DNA of 46,682 bases from Bacteroidales bacterium UBA3808 (GTDB lineage Bacteria; Bacteroidota; Bacteroidia; Bacteroidales; Paludibacteraceae), in contig DFEG01000014.1 in assembly GCA_002369075.1 (NCBI GenBank), positions 1-46,682 on the forward strand. The letters run 5' to 3'. Below, piece after piece: positions 34,948 to 40,582 of the stretch. Under the pieces are notes generated by a model. The model was not told the origin of the DNA, ran no database searches, and was given only the letters and a program-made list of their open reading frames with translations. Position 1 is the first letter of the stretch, and each line of letters opens with the position of its first letter. A program made the translations under genes and the position numbers.

Positions 34948-35050
34948 GGGGCCCCGACACAACTTGTTGTGGTGGGGAGAGCGGTGGCATCGGTTGCCCG
35001 TCGATTTAGCATCGCGGTATCGACCTTTGCACACCGATTGCCGAACGCGA
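34948..35050 (+). ncRNA. Structured RNA element, copy A (leader of purF)
   Basis: A 103-nt element ending one base before the purF ATG at 35052. It has the same length and core as 38399-38501. The visible fold has three parts. P1 pairs CCCC with GGGG around a CACAA/TTGTG stem with a CTTG loop (34952-34977). P2 pairs GGC-ATCGG (34985-34992) with CCGAT-T-GCC (35034-35042), with a bulged T. P3 pairs GTCGAT with ATCGAC (35000-35025) around TTTAGC and GCGGTA. The outer GCG/CGC pair may close P2. Invariant strings include GGGGAGAGCGG, TTGCCCGT, TGCACAC and GCCGAACGCGA. The position over the translation start suggests control of purF, but no known riboswitch class is recognised. Confidence 0.75.
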
Positions 35051-35051
35051 A

Positions 35052-36482
35052 ATGGCTGGTTTTTTCGGATCCATAAGCACAACTCCTTGTGTCACGGATG
35101 TCTTTTACGGTACCGACTACCTCTCGCATTTAGGTACGCGACGGGGCGGAATGGCTACCTACGATGATGCAACGGGACATTTCAAGCGTGTGATTCACTC
35201 TATCTCGCAGGCTTCGTTCCGCAGCAAGATGGAGGAAGAGTTGCCGCAGTTCATCGGCAATGCAGGTATAGGAATCATCTCCGATACCGATGCCCAACCA
35301 TTGCTGTTCAATTCGCACCTTGGGCGATTTGCCATCTCGACCGTGGGCAAAATAGCCAATCTGGATGAGTTGGCAGTTGAGGCTCTTGACAACAACATGC
35401 ACCTCTCGGAGTTCTCTTCCGGCAAGGTAAATCCCACCGAGTTAGTGGGGTTGATGATTATCCAGAAGCCTTCGCTGGAAGAGGGTATCCGCTATGCGCA
35501 AGAGAAGATCAAAGGCTCGCTCTCTATCCTGCTTCTTACGGAGGACGGGATCGTCTGTGCACGCGACCTATGGGGGCGTACGCCGGTAGTTATCGGGAAA
35601 AAGGAAGGGGCTTATTGTGCCGCGAGCGAGACCTCAGCGTTCTATAACTTAGGCTACTCCCCGGTTCGTGATCTCGGTCCCGGAGAAGTCGTCAGGTTGC
35701 GTGCCAACGATATGGAGCAGTTGGCGGAACCGTTGCCCGACCATATGCAGATATGTTCCTTCCTATGGGTCTATTACGGTTTTCCGACCTCCGCTTTCGA
35801 GGGCCGTAATGTGGAGGATGTGCGCAACTATATCGGTTTCGCGATGGGTAAAGAGGACGGCACGGAGGTGGATTGTTGTTGCGGTGTGCCTGACTCCGGA
35901 ATAGGAATGGCAATCGGCTATTCAGAGGGGCATAATGTGCCGTACCGCCGCGCTATCTCCAAATATACGCCCACATGGTCGCGCTCTTTCATGCCCGTTA
36001 ACCAGAACATGCGTGCCTTGGTGGCGAAGATGAAACTGATCCAGAACAACGCCATCTTGCGCAACAGACGCGTGCTACTATGCGATGACTCCATCGTCCG
36101 CGGTACGCAGTTGCGGGACAACACCCGCTGCTTGCTGGAAGGCGGCGCCAAAGAGATCCATATGCGTGTAGCCTGTCCGCCGCTGATGTATGGATGTCCG
36201 TTCATCAATTTCTCGGAGTCCAAGTCCGTCATGGAACTGATCACCCGGCGAACGATAGCCGAGCTGGAAGGGAATGAAGCCGCATTAAATGAGGAACGCG
36301 TACGCGCGTACACGGTGACGGACTCACCCGAGTACAAGCGGATGGTGGAACACATAGCTCAGAAATTCGGTCTGCACTCCCTGCGGTTCACCAAATTAGA
36401 GACCCTTATCCGCGCGATCGGACTGCCGCGCAGTCAGGTTTGTACCCACTGCTTCGACGGTTCCTCCGCACACACTTTGTAA
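35052..36482 (+). CDS. purF: Amidophosphoribosyltransferase-like protein lacking the N-terminal cysteine
   Basis: A 476-residue protein of the PurF family, which makes phosphoribosylamine from PRPP and glutamine, the first step of purine synthesis. The PRTase part has the PRPP motif VLLCDDSIVRGTQLRD (about 341-356). Cysteines typical of the iron-sulfur-bearing form are at C235 (CSFLWVYYG), C375/C382 (CPPLMYGC) and C464/C467 (CTHC). The N-terminus reads MAGFFGSIS where ordinary glutaminases read MCGI(F/V)G, so the catalytic Cys is Ala; the nearest Cys is C13. Similar MGGFFG starts are known to me from Bacteroides homologues. It may use free ammonia, pair with another glutaminase, or not be the main PurF. 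Its start is occluded by the RNA element. Confidence 0.9.
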   Translation: MAGFFGSISTTPCVTDVFYGTDYLSHLGTRRGGMATYDDATGHFKRVIHSISQASFRSKMEEELPQFIGNAGIGIISDTDAQPLLFNSHLGRFAISTVGKIANLDELAVEALDNNMHLSEFSSGKVNPTELVGLMIIQKPSLEEGIRYAQEKIKGSLSILLLTEDGIVCARDLWGRTPVVIGKKEGAYCAASETSAFYNLGYSPVRDLGPGEVVRLRANDMEQLAEPLPDHMQICSFLWVYYGFPTSAFEGRNVEDVRNYIGFAMGKEDGTEVDCCCGVPDSGIGMAIGYSEGHNVPYRRAISKYTPTWSRSFMPVNQNMRALVAKMKLIQNNAILRNRRVLLCDDSIVRGTQLRDNTRCLLEGGAKEIHMRVACPPLMYGCPFINFSESKSVMELITRRTIAELEGNEAALNEERVRAYTVTDSPEYKRMVEHIAQKFGLHSLRFTKLETLIRAIGLPRSQVCTHCFDGSSAHTL

Positions 36483-36484
36483 AA

Positions 36485-36509
36485 CTTTCATTTTTAACTT
36501 TTCATTTTT
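36485..36509 (+). repeat. Pyrimidine-rich tandem spacer between purF and the aminotransferase gene
   Basis: CTTTCATTTTT (36485-36495) and CTTTTCATTTTT (36498-36509) are near-identical neighbours in the 38-nt gap. They resemble other low-complexity spacers in this cluster; no promoter is seen here. Confidence 0.6.
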
Positions 36510-36520
36510 CACCTTATAGT

Positions 36521-37690
36521 ATGCAACTATCAGATCGTGTTTTGAAAATCGAAGCCTCGCAGAGTTTGGTAATGACGGCGCGTGCGAAGGCAATGAAAGC
36601 CGCCGGAGTGGATGTGATTAGCATGTCTTTGGGAGAGCCCGATATGGACACCCCGAAGCATGTACAGAAGGCTGCACAAGAGGCGGTTGCCAACCACTGG
36701 TCGCATTACGGGCCCGTGCCCGGCATCCCGACTCTGCGCGAAGCGGTAGCCAATTACCAGAACTCGGTAGCAGGCAATGCAATCCCCTGGATAGCGGACG
36801 ATGTACTGGTTTCCGTCGGTGCCAAAATGGCTATTTACAACGCTTTGCAGGCGGTCATCAATCCGGGGGACGAGGTCATTATTCCGACTCCGAGCTGGGT
36901 CAGTTACAGTGAGATGGTGAAGTTGGCGGAGGGCGAAGTGGTACGCGTGGAGACGAAGTATGAGGACCGTTACTGCCTGACACCGGAGCAGTTGAAGAAA
37001 GCCCTGACGCCCAAGACACGCATGATCATCCTCTGCTCCCCGAACAACCCTACAGGATCCGTCTATAGCAAAGAGGAGTTGGAGCAACTGGCAACTGTAC
37101 TGCGCGAACATCCCGATGTATATATCCTTGCCGACGAGATCTATAACGAGTTGCTGTACACCTCTCCGGACAGCCCGATCACCTTTTCCGCTTTCCCGGA
37201 TCTGGCGGAACGGCTGATTATTATCAACGGTGTCAGCAAGGCGTATGCGATGACCGGCTACCGAATCGGATGGCTGATGTCCAAGAACAAAGCTCTCATC
37301 AATGCCTGTATCCGCCTGCAAGGCCAGCAAATCACCTGCGCTACCATGGTTGCCCAGAAGGCGGCAGAAGCGGCTCTTACAGGCGACCAAAAATGCGTGG
37401 AGGAGATGCGGAAAGTCTTTGCCTCCCGTCGTGAACTGATCTGCGAACTGGCGGCACGGATCCCCGGACTGAAGTTCCATAAACCGCAAGGGGCGTTCTA
37501 TCTGTTCCCGGACGTGAGTGCGTGGGGTACGGGCGACGAAGTGGCAGAACGGTTGCTGGAGGAAGCACACGTAGCGGTTGTGTCCGGTTCGGCTTTCGGC
37601 TGTCCGTCCTGTATCCGCTTGTCCTATGCCGTCAGCGGGGACGAGATACGAAATGCAATGGAACGTATTGCAGCATTACTAAATAAGTAA
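36521..37690 (+). CDS. Pyridoxal-phosphate aminotransferase, aspartate aminotransferase type
   Basis: A 389-residue class I aminotransferase. The PLP lysine lies in NGVSKAYAMTGYRIGW (about 239-254), with SLGEPDMDTP (about 37), CSPNNPTGSVY (about 172) and LADEIYNELLY (about 203) around it. The closest named group is the Bacillus/Thermus-like aspartate aminotransferase, which makes aspartate from oxaloacetate and glutamate. I start at ATG 36521; an earlier in-frame ATG at 36440 lies inside purF. In context it can feed aspartate to PyrB, PurC and PurA. Substrate is inferred, so I leave the symbol blank. Confidence 0.85.
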   Translation: MQLSDRVLKIEASQSLVMTARAKAMKAAGVDVISMSLGEPDMDTPKHVQKAAQEAVANHWSHYGPVPGIPTLREAVANYQNSVAGNAIPWIADDVLVSVGAKMAIYNALQAVINPGDEVIIPTPSWVSYSEMVKLAEGEVVRVETKYEDRYCLTPEQLKKALTPKTRMIILCSPNNPTGSVYSKEELEQLATVLREHPDVYILADEIYNELLYTSPDSPITFSAFPDLAERLIIINGVSKAYAMTGYRIGWLMSKNKALINACIRLQGQQITCATMVAQKAAEAALTGDQKCVEEMRKVFASRRELICELAARIPGLKFHKPQGAFYLFPDVSAWGTGDEVAERLLEEAHVAVVSGSAFGCPSCIRLSYAVSGDEIRNAMERIAALLNK

Positions 37691-37694
37691 AATC

Positions 37695-38309
37695 ATGGCT
37701 AAGTCTGTTTTTGCAGGCATACTCATCGCCATAGCAGGGTGGGGATTTCTCGCTAATCCTGTTTTGGGTATGTTCCTTTTCTGTGTGGGGCTCATCGCCG
37801 TTGTCAAGTACGGTGCGCGTCTCTATACCGGTACGGCGGGTTTCCTGACCGGCTGGCGGGATGTAGTGCCCCTGTTGATGGTGCTGGCGGGCAATATCAT
37901 CGGCTGTTTGGCGGTCGCTTCAATCTCCCTTTTTTCACCCTTGAAGTTAGGCGAGGCGGCAACAGGAATCATCACCGCGCGGTTGGAGACCGGATGGCTC
38001 GGAACGGGGTTGCTGGCTATCGGCTGCGGCTTGTTGATGTCACTTGCGGTAGATTTCGCAAGGAAGAACAGGGATTTTTCGGATTGGCTTCCGCTGCTCT
38101 TCGCTGTTCCGGCGTTCATCCTATGCGGATTTCCGCACTGCGTGGCGGATGCCTTCTATTGCTGCGTCTATCTGCTGAATGTATCCTCGGTGAGTTGGGG
38201 CGCTTTGGCAGCCTATTATGTCGCTATCGTAATAGGTAATTTCATCGGCTGTAATGTCTATAGAATGGCTCAAATTGGCATAAAAGAGGCCCATGAAGCA
38301 AAAAAATGA
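37695..38309 (+). CDS. Small formate/nitrite transporter (FNT) family-like channel
   Basis: A 204-residue membrane protein with about six hydrophobic segments. AKSVFAGILIAIAGWGFLA (2-20), LYTGTAGFL (about 43), GNIIGCLAV (about 66-74), CGFPHCVADAFYC (about 146-158, matching the GF-x-H-x-xAN-x-F pore motif of the family) and a final GNFIGCNVY (about 182) reproduce the FNT pattern. Family members are pentameric channels for formate, nitrite or related anions in the inner membrane; most are 250-280 residues, so this is a short form. Four nucleotides after the aminotransferase gene and in a cluster that uses formate-dependent PurT, formate is the most likely solute. The stop codon lies inside a terminator-like hairpin. 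Confidence 0.75.
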   Translation: MAKSVFAGILIAIAGWGFLANPVLGMFLFCVGLIAVVKYGARLYTGTAGFLTGWRDVVPLLMVLAGNIIGCLAVASISLFSPLKLGEAATGIITARLETGWLGTGLLAIGCGLLMSLAVDFARKNRDFSDWLPLLFAVPAFILCGFPHCVADAFYCCVYLLNVSSVSWGALAAYYVAIVIGNFIGCNVYRMAQIGIKEAHEAKK

Positions 38310-38331
38310 CCCCTAAAGTGCATTTTTTTGC
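38298..38331 (+). terminator. A/T-rich terminator at the end of the nucleotide cluster
   Basis: GCAAAAAAATG (38298-38308) is perfectly complementary to CATTTTTTTGC (38321-38331) around a 12-nt loop. The left arm contains the last codons and the TGA of the FNT-like gene. With its T run on either strand it could act bidirectionally. The next promoter starts 8 nt further on. Confidence 0.65.
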
Positions 38332-38380
38332 TAAAATATTTGGTCATGTCAAAAAAAAGCAGTACCTTTGCACCCGCTTT
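38301..38380 (+). repeat. 80-bp promoter-bearing direct repeat, copy 1 (tRNA-Arg)
   Basis: Identical to 42745-42824 at 79 of 80 positions; the sole difference is T versus A at 38332. The repeat starts at the end of the upstream gene and includes the hairpin loop, TTTG and TAccTTTG elements and the first transcribed bases. Confidence 0.95.
38339..38370 (+). promoter_or_regulatory. Promoter of RNA element B and tRNA-Arg
   Basis: TTTG at 38339-38342 and TACCTTTG at 38363-38370 with a 20-nt spacer. Transcription should start near 38377, so the primary transcript would carry about 20 nt of leader, the 103-nt element and the tRNA. Confidence 0.85.
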
Positions 38381-38398
38381 CCAAAAGAAGGAATAATC

Positions 38399-38501
38399 GG
38401 GGCCCCCGAAAATTTCTAATTTTTGGGGAGAGCGGAGGCGCAAGTTGCCCGTTTATTTAGCGGAGCGGTATAAACCAATGCACACTTGCTGCCGAACGCG
38501 A
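38399..38501 (+). ncRNA. Structured RNA element, copy B (leader of tRNA-Arg)
   Basis: Same 103-nt length and invariant core as 34948-35050. Relative to copy A, P1 changes to GAAAATT/AATTTTT with a TCT loop, the inner P2 helix changes from ATCGG/CCGAT to GCAAG/CTTGC, and P3 changes from GTCGAT/ATCGAC to GTTTAT/ATAAAC. In P2 and P3 the differences compensate each other and pairing is kept. The single-stranded pieces (GAGAGCGG, TTGCCCGT, TTTAGC, GCGGTA, TGCACAC, CGAACGCGA) are unchanged. It ends one base before the tRNA leader AC and the mature tRNA start at 38503. Confidence 0.75.
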
Positions 38502-38502
38502 C

Positions 38503-38576
38503 GGTCCATTAGCTCAACTGAATAGAGTACCACACTACGGATGTGGGGGTTGCAGGTTTGAATCCTGCATGGATCA
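38503..38576 (+). tRNA. tRNA-Arg, anticodon ACG
   Basis: A complete cloverleaf: acceptor GGTCCAT/ATGGATC (one G-T pair), D stem GCTC/GAGT, anticodon stem CCACA/TGTGG with loop CTACGGA (anticodon at 38537-38539), and T stem GCAGG/CCTGC with loop TTTGAAT. The discriminator is A and CCA is not encoded. A34 would normally be edited to inosine to read CGN codons. It is preceded by RNA element B on the same predicted transcript. Confidence 0.95.
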
Positions 38577-38589
38577 CAAAACAAGAAAT

Positions 38590-38630
38590 AAAATGCGTCT
38601 GAGAATTTACTCTCAAGCGCATTTTTATTT
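38590..38630 (+). terminator. Terminator after tRNA-Arg
   Basis: AAAATGCG (38590-38597) pairs with CGCATTTT (38618-38625), with an inner GAGA/TCTC stem, and is followed by TATTTTT. Confidence 0.75.
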
Positions 38631-38674
38631 TTCGGTTTGTAGAACTCGCCCACGGCGAGGGCTAAGGATTACGA

Positions 38675-38773
38675 AGAAATCCTGCATACCCACGCAGAAA
38701 TCCTGCACACCCACTCGGAAATCCTGCATACACCCACTCAGAAATCCTGCATACTTACTACTACGAATCCTGC
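38675..38773 (+). repeat. Degenerate 21-25-bp tandem repeat containing AATCCTGCAT
   Basis: Four full units (38675-38695, 38696-38716, 38717-38739, 38740-38764) and a partial fifth start with AGAAATCCTGC or a close variant and continue ATACCCAC or similar. The AATCCTGCAT core also forms the 3' T-stem/acceptor junction of the tRNA-Arg about 100 bp upstream. The stretch is non-coding and lies between the tRNA terminator and the rpmB promoter. Confidence 0.85.
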
Positions 38774-38793
38774 AAAAAACACCCAAATTTTCA

Positions 38794-38826
38794 TTTTCTT
38801 GCCAAAAAATTTGCACAATTCAAAAA
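38794..38826 (+). repeat. 33-bp promoter-region repeat, copy 1 (rpmB)
   Basis: Matches 44887-44919 at 31 of 33 positions. It begins TTTTCTTG, includes the -33 TTTGCACAATT and ends in an A-run, so a whole upstream promoter module is shared by rpmB and nrdD. Confidence 0.85.
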
Positions 38827-38841
38827 AAAGTAGTACCTTTG
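38810..38841 (+). promoter_or_regulatory. Promoter of rpmB-rpmG-DUF4295
   Basis: TTTG at 38810-38813 and TACCTTTG at 38834-38841 with a 20-nt spacer. The leader to the rpmB ATG at 38908 is about 60 nt. Confidence 0.85.
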
Positions 38842-38907
38842 CACGATTTTTCGTGTAAGTATGCGAAGAATACCCGAATTGAAAATAATATAAAAATATA
38901 TAATACA

Positions 38908-39144
38908 ATGTCAAAAATTTGTCAAATTACCGGCAAGAAAGCCATGGGCGGCTGTAATGTGTCGCACTCGAAGCGCCGTACAAAACGCAGCTTTGATGTG
39001 AACCTCTTCCGCCGCAAGTTCTACTGGGTAGAACAAGATGTATGGATCGAGCTGAACGTGAGTGCAGCAGGTCTGAGAACGATTAACAAGATTGGTCTGG
39101 ACAACGCTTTGAAACAAGCGGCTGAGAAGGGCTATCTCTATTAA
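38908..39144 (+). CDS. rpmB: Large ribosomal subunit protein bL28
   Basis: A 78-residue basic protein beginning MSKICQITGKKAMGGCNVSHSKRRTKRSF, the standard L28 opening, and containing the FYWVEQDVWIELNVSAAGLRTINK segment typical of the family. I start at ATG 38908 after the AT-rich leader; a much longer in-frame extension back to 38569 runs through the tRNA terminator, the tandem repeat and the promoter and is not real. The first cysteines could form part of a C-x-n-C zinc site but only two are present. Confidence 0.95.
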   Translation: MSKICQITGKKAMGGCNVSHSKRRTKRSFDVNLFRRKFYWVEQDVWIELNVSAAGLRTINKIGLDNALKQAAEKGYLY

Positions 39145-39161
39145 ACGAAAGGAGTTGAATT

Positions 39162-39350
39162 ATGGCAAAGAAAGCTAAAGAAGCCCGCGTTCAAGTGATC
39201 CTTGAGTGCACCGAGCAAAAAGCCAGCGGAGTTCCGGGAATGTCGCGTTACATTACGACCAAGAACCGCAAAAACACTCCGGATCGTTTGGAGCTCATGA
39301 AGTACAATCCCTATTTGAAGAAATACACGCTTCACAAAGAGATTAAGTAA
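39162..39350 (+). CDS. rpmG: Large ribosomal subunit protein bL33
   Basis: A 62-residue protein MAKKAKEARVQVILECTE...RYITTKNRKNTPDRLELMKYNPYLKKYTLHKEIK, the L33 pattern. Only one cysteine is present, so it is the zinc-free form. It follows rpmB by 17 nt. Confidence 0.95.
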   Translation: MAKKAKEARVQVILECTEQKASGVPGMSRYITTKNRKNTPDRLELMKYNPYLKKYTLHKEIK

Positions 39351-39378
39351 TTAACCCTAATTAGAAAGGCTTAGAACT

Positions 39379-39531
39379 ATGGCAAAGAAAGCGGTCGCAA
39401 CACTGCAAACCGGAAACTCCGGACGTGCGCACTCTAAGTGCATCAAGATGGTTAAGTCGCCTAAGACGGGTGCTTACATCTTCCAGGAGGAAATCGTAGT
39501 GAACGAGAAAGTAAACGAGTTCTTCAAATAA
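39379..39531 (+). CDS. DUF4295 protein (Bacteroidota small protein)
   Basis: A 50-residue basic protein starting MAKKAVATLQTG, then GRAHSKCIKMVKSPKTGAYIF and ending EEIVVNEKVNEFFK. This is the DUF4295 family that follows rpmB-rpmG across Bacteroidota, which makes a ribosome-linked role plausible. In many genomes ftsY comes next; here a terminator does. Confidence 0.88.
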   Translation: MAKKAVATLQTGNSGRAHSKCIKMVKSPKTGAYIFQEEIVVNEKVNEFFK

Positions 39532-39549
39532 GAAACTCACACCTTTTAC

Positions 39550-39589
39550 AAAAAAAATGCACTAACTCTTGCATAGGTGCATTTTTTTT
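39550..39589 (+). terminator. Terminator after DUF4295, overlapping the next promoter
   Basis: A perfect 13-bp stem (eight A then TGCAC at 39550-39562; GTGCA then T run at 39577-39589) with a 14-nt loop. The loop carries the CTTG used as -33 element by the downstream promoter. Confidence 0.85.
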
Positions 39590-39599
39590 TGTACCTTTG
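39568..39599 (+). promoter_or_regulatory. Promoter of the lipid-kinase gene
   Basis: CTTG at 39568-39571 and TACCTTTG at 39592-39599, spacer 20 nt. The elements lie in the loop and directly after the T run of the preceding terminator. Confidence 0.75.
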
Positions 39600-39652
39600 C
39601 ACTCGCGTTTCCAAATGACCAAATGGTAAATGGATAAATCGTAAATAATATC

Positions 39653-40576
39653 ATGTTAGGCATTATAATTAATCCGAAATCGGGCAAGAGGGCTTTCCGC
39701 GCGCAGCGTATATATTTATGGAAACTGCTGCGCAAGAGGCATCAGCCGTTTGCTTACCGTGTGACCAAATATGCAGGGCACGCCATCGAGTTGGCACGCG
39801 AGTTGGTAGAAAAGGGCTATGACGAGATTCTGATTTTAGGCGGTGACGGTACGCTGAGCGAGGCGGTGAACGGCATCATGCGGTCATCGTTGACGGCGGA
39901 GCAGAAGGCGAAGATACAGGTCGGTCTCATGCCGCGCGGCACAGGTAACGACTGGGGCAGGTACTGGAACTTGGACAAGAACTTCAAGGAGAGTCTCCGC
40001 CGGTTCTTCGAGGGCGAGGGACATCCGATAGACATCGGCTGCGTCACCTACTGGCGCAATAATATAGAGCACCACCGCTATTTTATCAATTCTGTAGGTT
40101 TCGGTGTGGATCCGCTGTGCTGCAAGAAAGCGGAGACACTGAAATACTACCTTGGCAGCCACCATGTGAACTACCTCTTCGGTCTGATCGGCGCCATCGT
40201 GACGCACAAAGCGCAGCACATGATTCTTAAAGTGGACGGCAAAGAGGCGGTGAATGATGCGTTGTTCACCATGAATATCGGCAACGGTCCGTTCTCCGGC
40301 GGAGGTATCAAGCAGAATCCCGAAGCGGATCCGACAGACGGTGTGTTCCACTCGATGTTTGTCAAGAAACCGACCTTCAAGCAAATTCTTATGGCACTGC
40401 CGAAGCTCTACAACGGCAAACTGACCGAACTGCCGTTCATCTATCCCATCTGCGGCAGCGAGATAGAAATCAACTATCGCAAACATATACTCTTTGAGGC
40501 GGATGGTATTTTGGAAAATATCATCGGTCCCTGCAAGGTGAGCTGTATTCACCACGCATTACAATTCAAGGTATAG
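39653..40576 (+). CDS. Diacylglycerol/sphingosine-kinase family lipid kinase
   Basis: A 307-residue protein of the DAGK catalytic family. INPKSGKRA (about 5-13) opens the nucleotide-binding fold, ILGGDGTLSEAVNGIM (about 62-77) is the GGDGT motif, and MPRGTGNDWGRYW (about 94) and GGGIKQNPEADPTDGVF (about 219-235) follow. Members phosphorylate a lipid or sugar-like acceptor with ATP at the membrane surface. The substrate is not evident; Bacteroidales make sphingolipids, so a sphingoid base is one option. Six nucleotides before the AmgK-like gene. Confidence 0.85.
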   Translation: MLGIIINPKSGKRAFRAQRIYLWKLLRKRHQPFAYRVTKYAGHAIELARELVEKGYDEILILGGDGTLSEAVNGIMRSSLTAEQKAKIQVGLMPRGTGNDWGRYWNLDKNFKESLRRFFEGEGHPIDIGCVTYWRNNIEHHRYFINSVGFGVDPLCCKKAETLKYYLGSHHVNYLFGLIGAIVTHKAQHMILKVDGKEAVNDALFTMNIGNGPFSGGGIKQNPEADPTDGVFHSMFVKKPTFKQILMALPKLYNGKLTELPFIYPICGSEIEINYRKHILFEADGILENIIGPCKVSCIHHALQFKV

Positions 40577-40582
40577 AGAATA

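Noticed and set aside
34948..35050. A tRNA or known riboswitch upstream of purF
   Set aside because: No cloverleaf can be drawn, and the conserved strings do not match purine, PRPP, ZTP, THF, glycine, cobalamin or SAM aptamers as I know them. Hammerhead and HDV-like core orders were tried and did not fit.
38675..38773. CRISPR-like array
   Set aside because: Units are 21-25 bp and contiguous without unique spacers, and there are no cas genes; it is a degenerate tandem repeat.
38569..38907. Long upstream frame joined to rpmB
   Set aside because: It passes through the tRNA-Arg end, its terminator, the tandem repeat and the rpmB promoter; bL28 begins at 38908.
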